This document shows positions 5,473-5,779 of a DNA stretch of 5,779 bases, one piece after another. Numbering within the stretch: position 1 is the stretch's first letter; each line of letters starts with the position of its first letter. The notes below the pieces were generated by a model that was given only the letters and a program-made list of their open reading frames with translations, did not search any database and had not been told where the DNA came from. Source of the stretch: Chloroflexota bacterium (GTDB lineage: Bacteria > Chloroflexota > Dehalococcoidia > DSTF01 > JACRBR01); contig JAKAMA010000173.1 of NCBI GenBank assembly GCA_021813085.1, positions 1 to 5,779 on the forward strand, given 5' to 3'. The translations under genes and the position numbers were made by a program.

Positions 5473-5779
5473 ATGCACCTCCGTCTTCGCCTGCGACCGC
5501 GATGCGCCCGGGAACGCCCGAGGCCACGGCAGCGCTCGTCCGTGTGCCCGGCCGAACGCGGCCAGGCGCTCCTCATCGCCGCGGGCGCGATCGTGATCCT
5601 CGTCGGCACCGCGGGGCTGGCCATCGACGTCGGCATCGCGCGCACGCAACTCAGATCCGCACAAAACGCCGCCGACGCGGCGGCGGTCTCGGGCGCCGAC
5701 GACCTCCCGGGCGGCTCGCCCGCGACCGCGATCACCGACGCCACCTGCGCCGCCGCCTTCAACGGTTATGTCGACCGGA
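5473..5779 (+). CDS. TadG-like Flp pilus-assembly protein, N-terminal part (truncated by window edge)
   Basis: The first 102 codons of a protein with the TadG-like N-terminal domain; it runs off the window end. An unusually arginine-rich cytoplasmic start (residues 2-22) precedes the hallmark ERGQALLIAAGAIVIL (28-43), a membrane helix to about 50, then AIDVGIARTQLRSAQNAADA (49-68). In this family that segment anchors a pseudopilin-like or pilus-associated protein, and the helix and A-D-A-A-A stretch after it are typical. Such proteins belong to Tad/Flp systems for tight adherence; tadE-like genes and other tad genes would be expected beyond the end. The ATG has AGGAGA 5 nt upstream. It is co-directional with the membrane operon but 112 bp away and functionally unrelated, so probably a separate unit. 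Two cysteines (11, 25) precede the helix and one (92) follows it. Confidence 0.85.
   Translation, partial: MHLRLRLRPRCARERPRPRQRSSVCPAERGQALLIAAGAIVILVGTAGLAIDVGIARTQLRSAQNAADAAAVSGADDLPGGSPATAITDATCAAAFNGYVDR

Noticed and set aside
4764..5762. 332-codon minus-strand open frame, and the 4622-5596 plus-strand frame
   Set aside because: Both overlap the clear 12-helix gene and give arginine-rich translations without domain signals.

Overview
This is a GC-rich window with dense, long open reading frames and frequent GTG starts behind good Shine-Dalgarno sequences. The protein families (DevS/DevR-type two-component pair, DoxX, TadG-like pilus protein, CotA/FtsP-type copper oxidase) suit a Chloroflexota or actinobacterial genome; I lean to Chloroflexota, but one window cannot settle this. 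There is no RNA gene, transposon, CRISPR array or phage gene.

Layout: (1) 1-566, minus strand: the N-terminal part of an exported multicopper oxidase, cut by the window edge. (2) 757-1401 and 1398-2822, minus strand: a NarL/DevR-type response regulator and its histidine kinase, overlapping by ATGA, with the kinase transcribed first. (3) 2823-3055: a divergent control region with a perfect 14-bp inverted repeat and two smaller ones. (4) 3056-5360, plus strand: three tightly packed membrane-protein genes: a 69-aa unknown, a DoxX-like protein and a 12-helix NnrS/heme-copper-oxidase-like protein. (5) 5361-5472 holds nothing strong. (6) 5473 to the end, plus strand: the start of a TadG-like Flp pilus protein, probably a separate locus.

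The most interesting reading is a gas- or redox-responsive respiratory module. The kinase GAF domain carries the signature that places the proximal heme histidine in mycobacterial DosS/DosT (FPPxHPPM) and the distal tyrosine (LYLTDK). The regulator keeps the DosR DNA-contacting Lys/Lys/Asn. The genes around this pair are a copper oxidase, a DoxX-type quinone-linked membrane protein, and a protein that keeps the low-spin-heme histidine motifs of heme-copper oxidase helices 2 and 10 but lacks the catalytic-site histidines. That the kinase pair controls its neighbours is inferred from gene order and a few candidate operator sequences.
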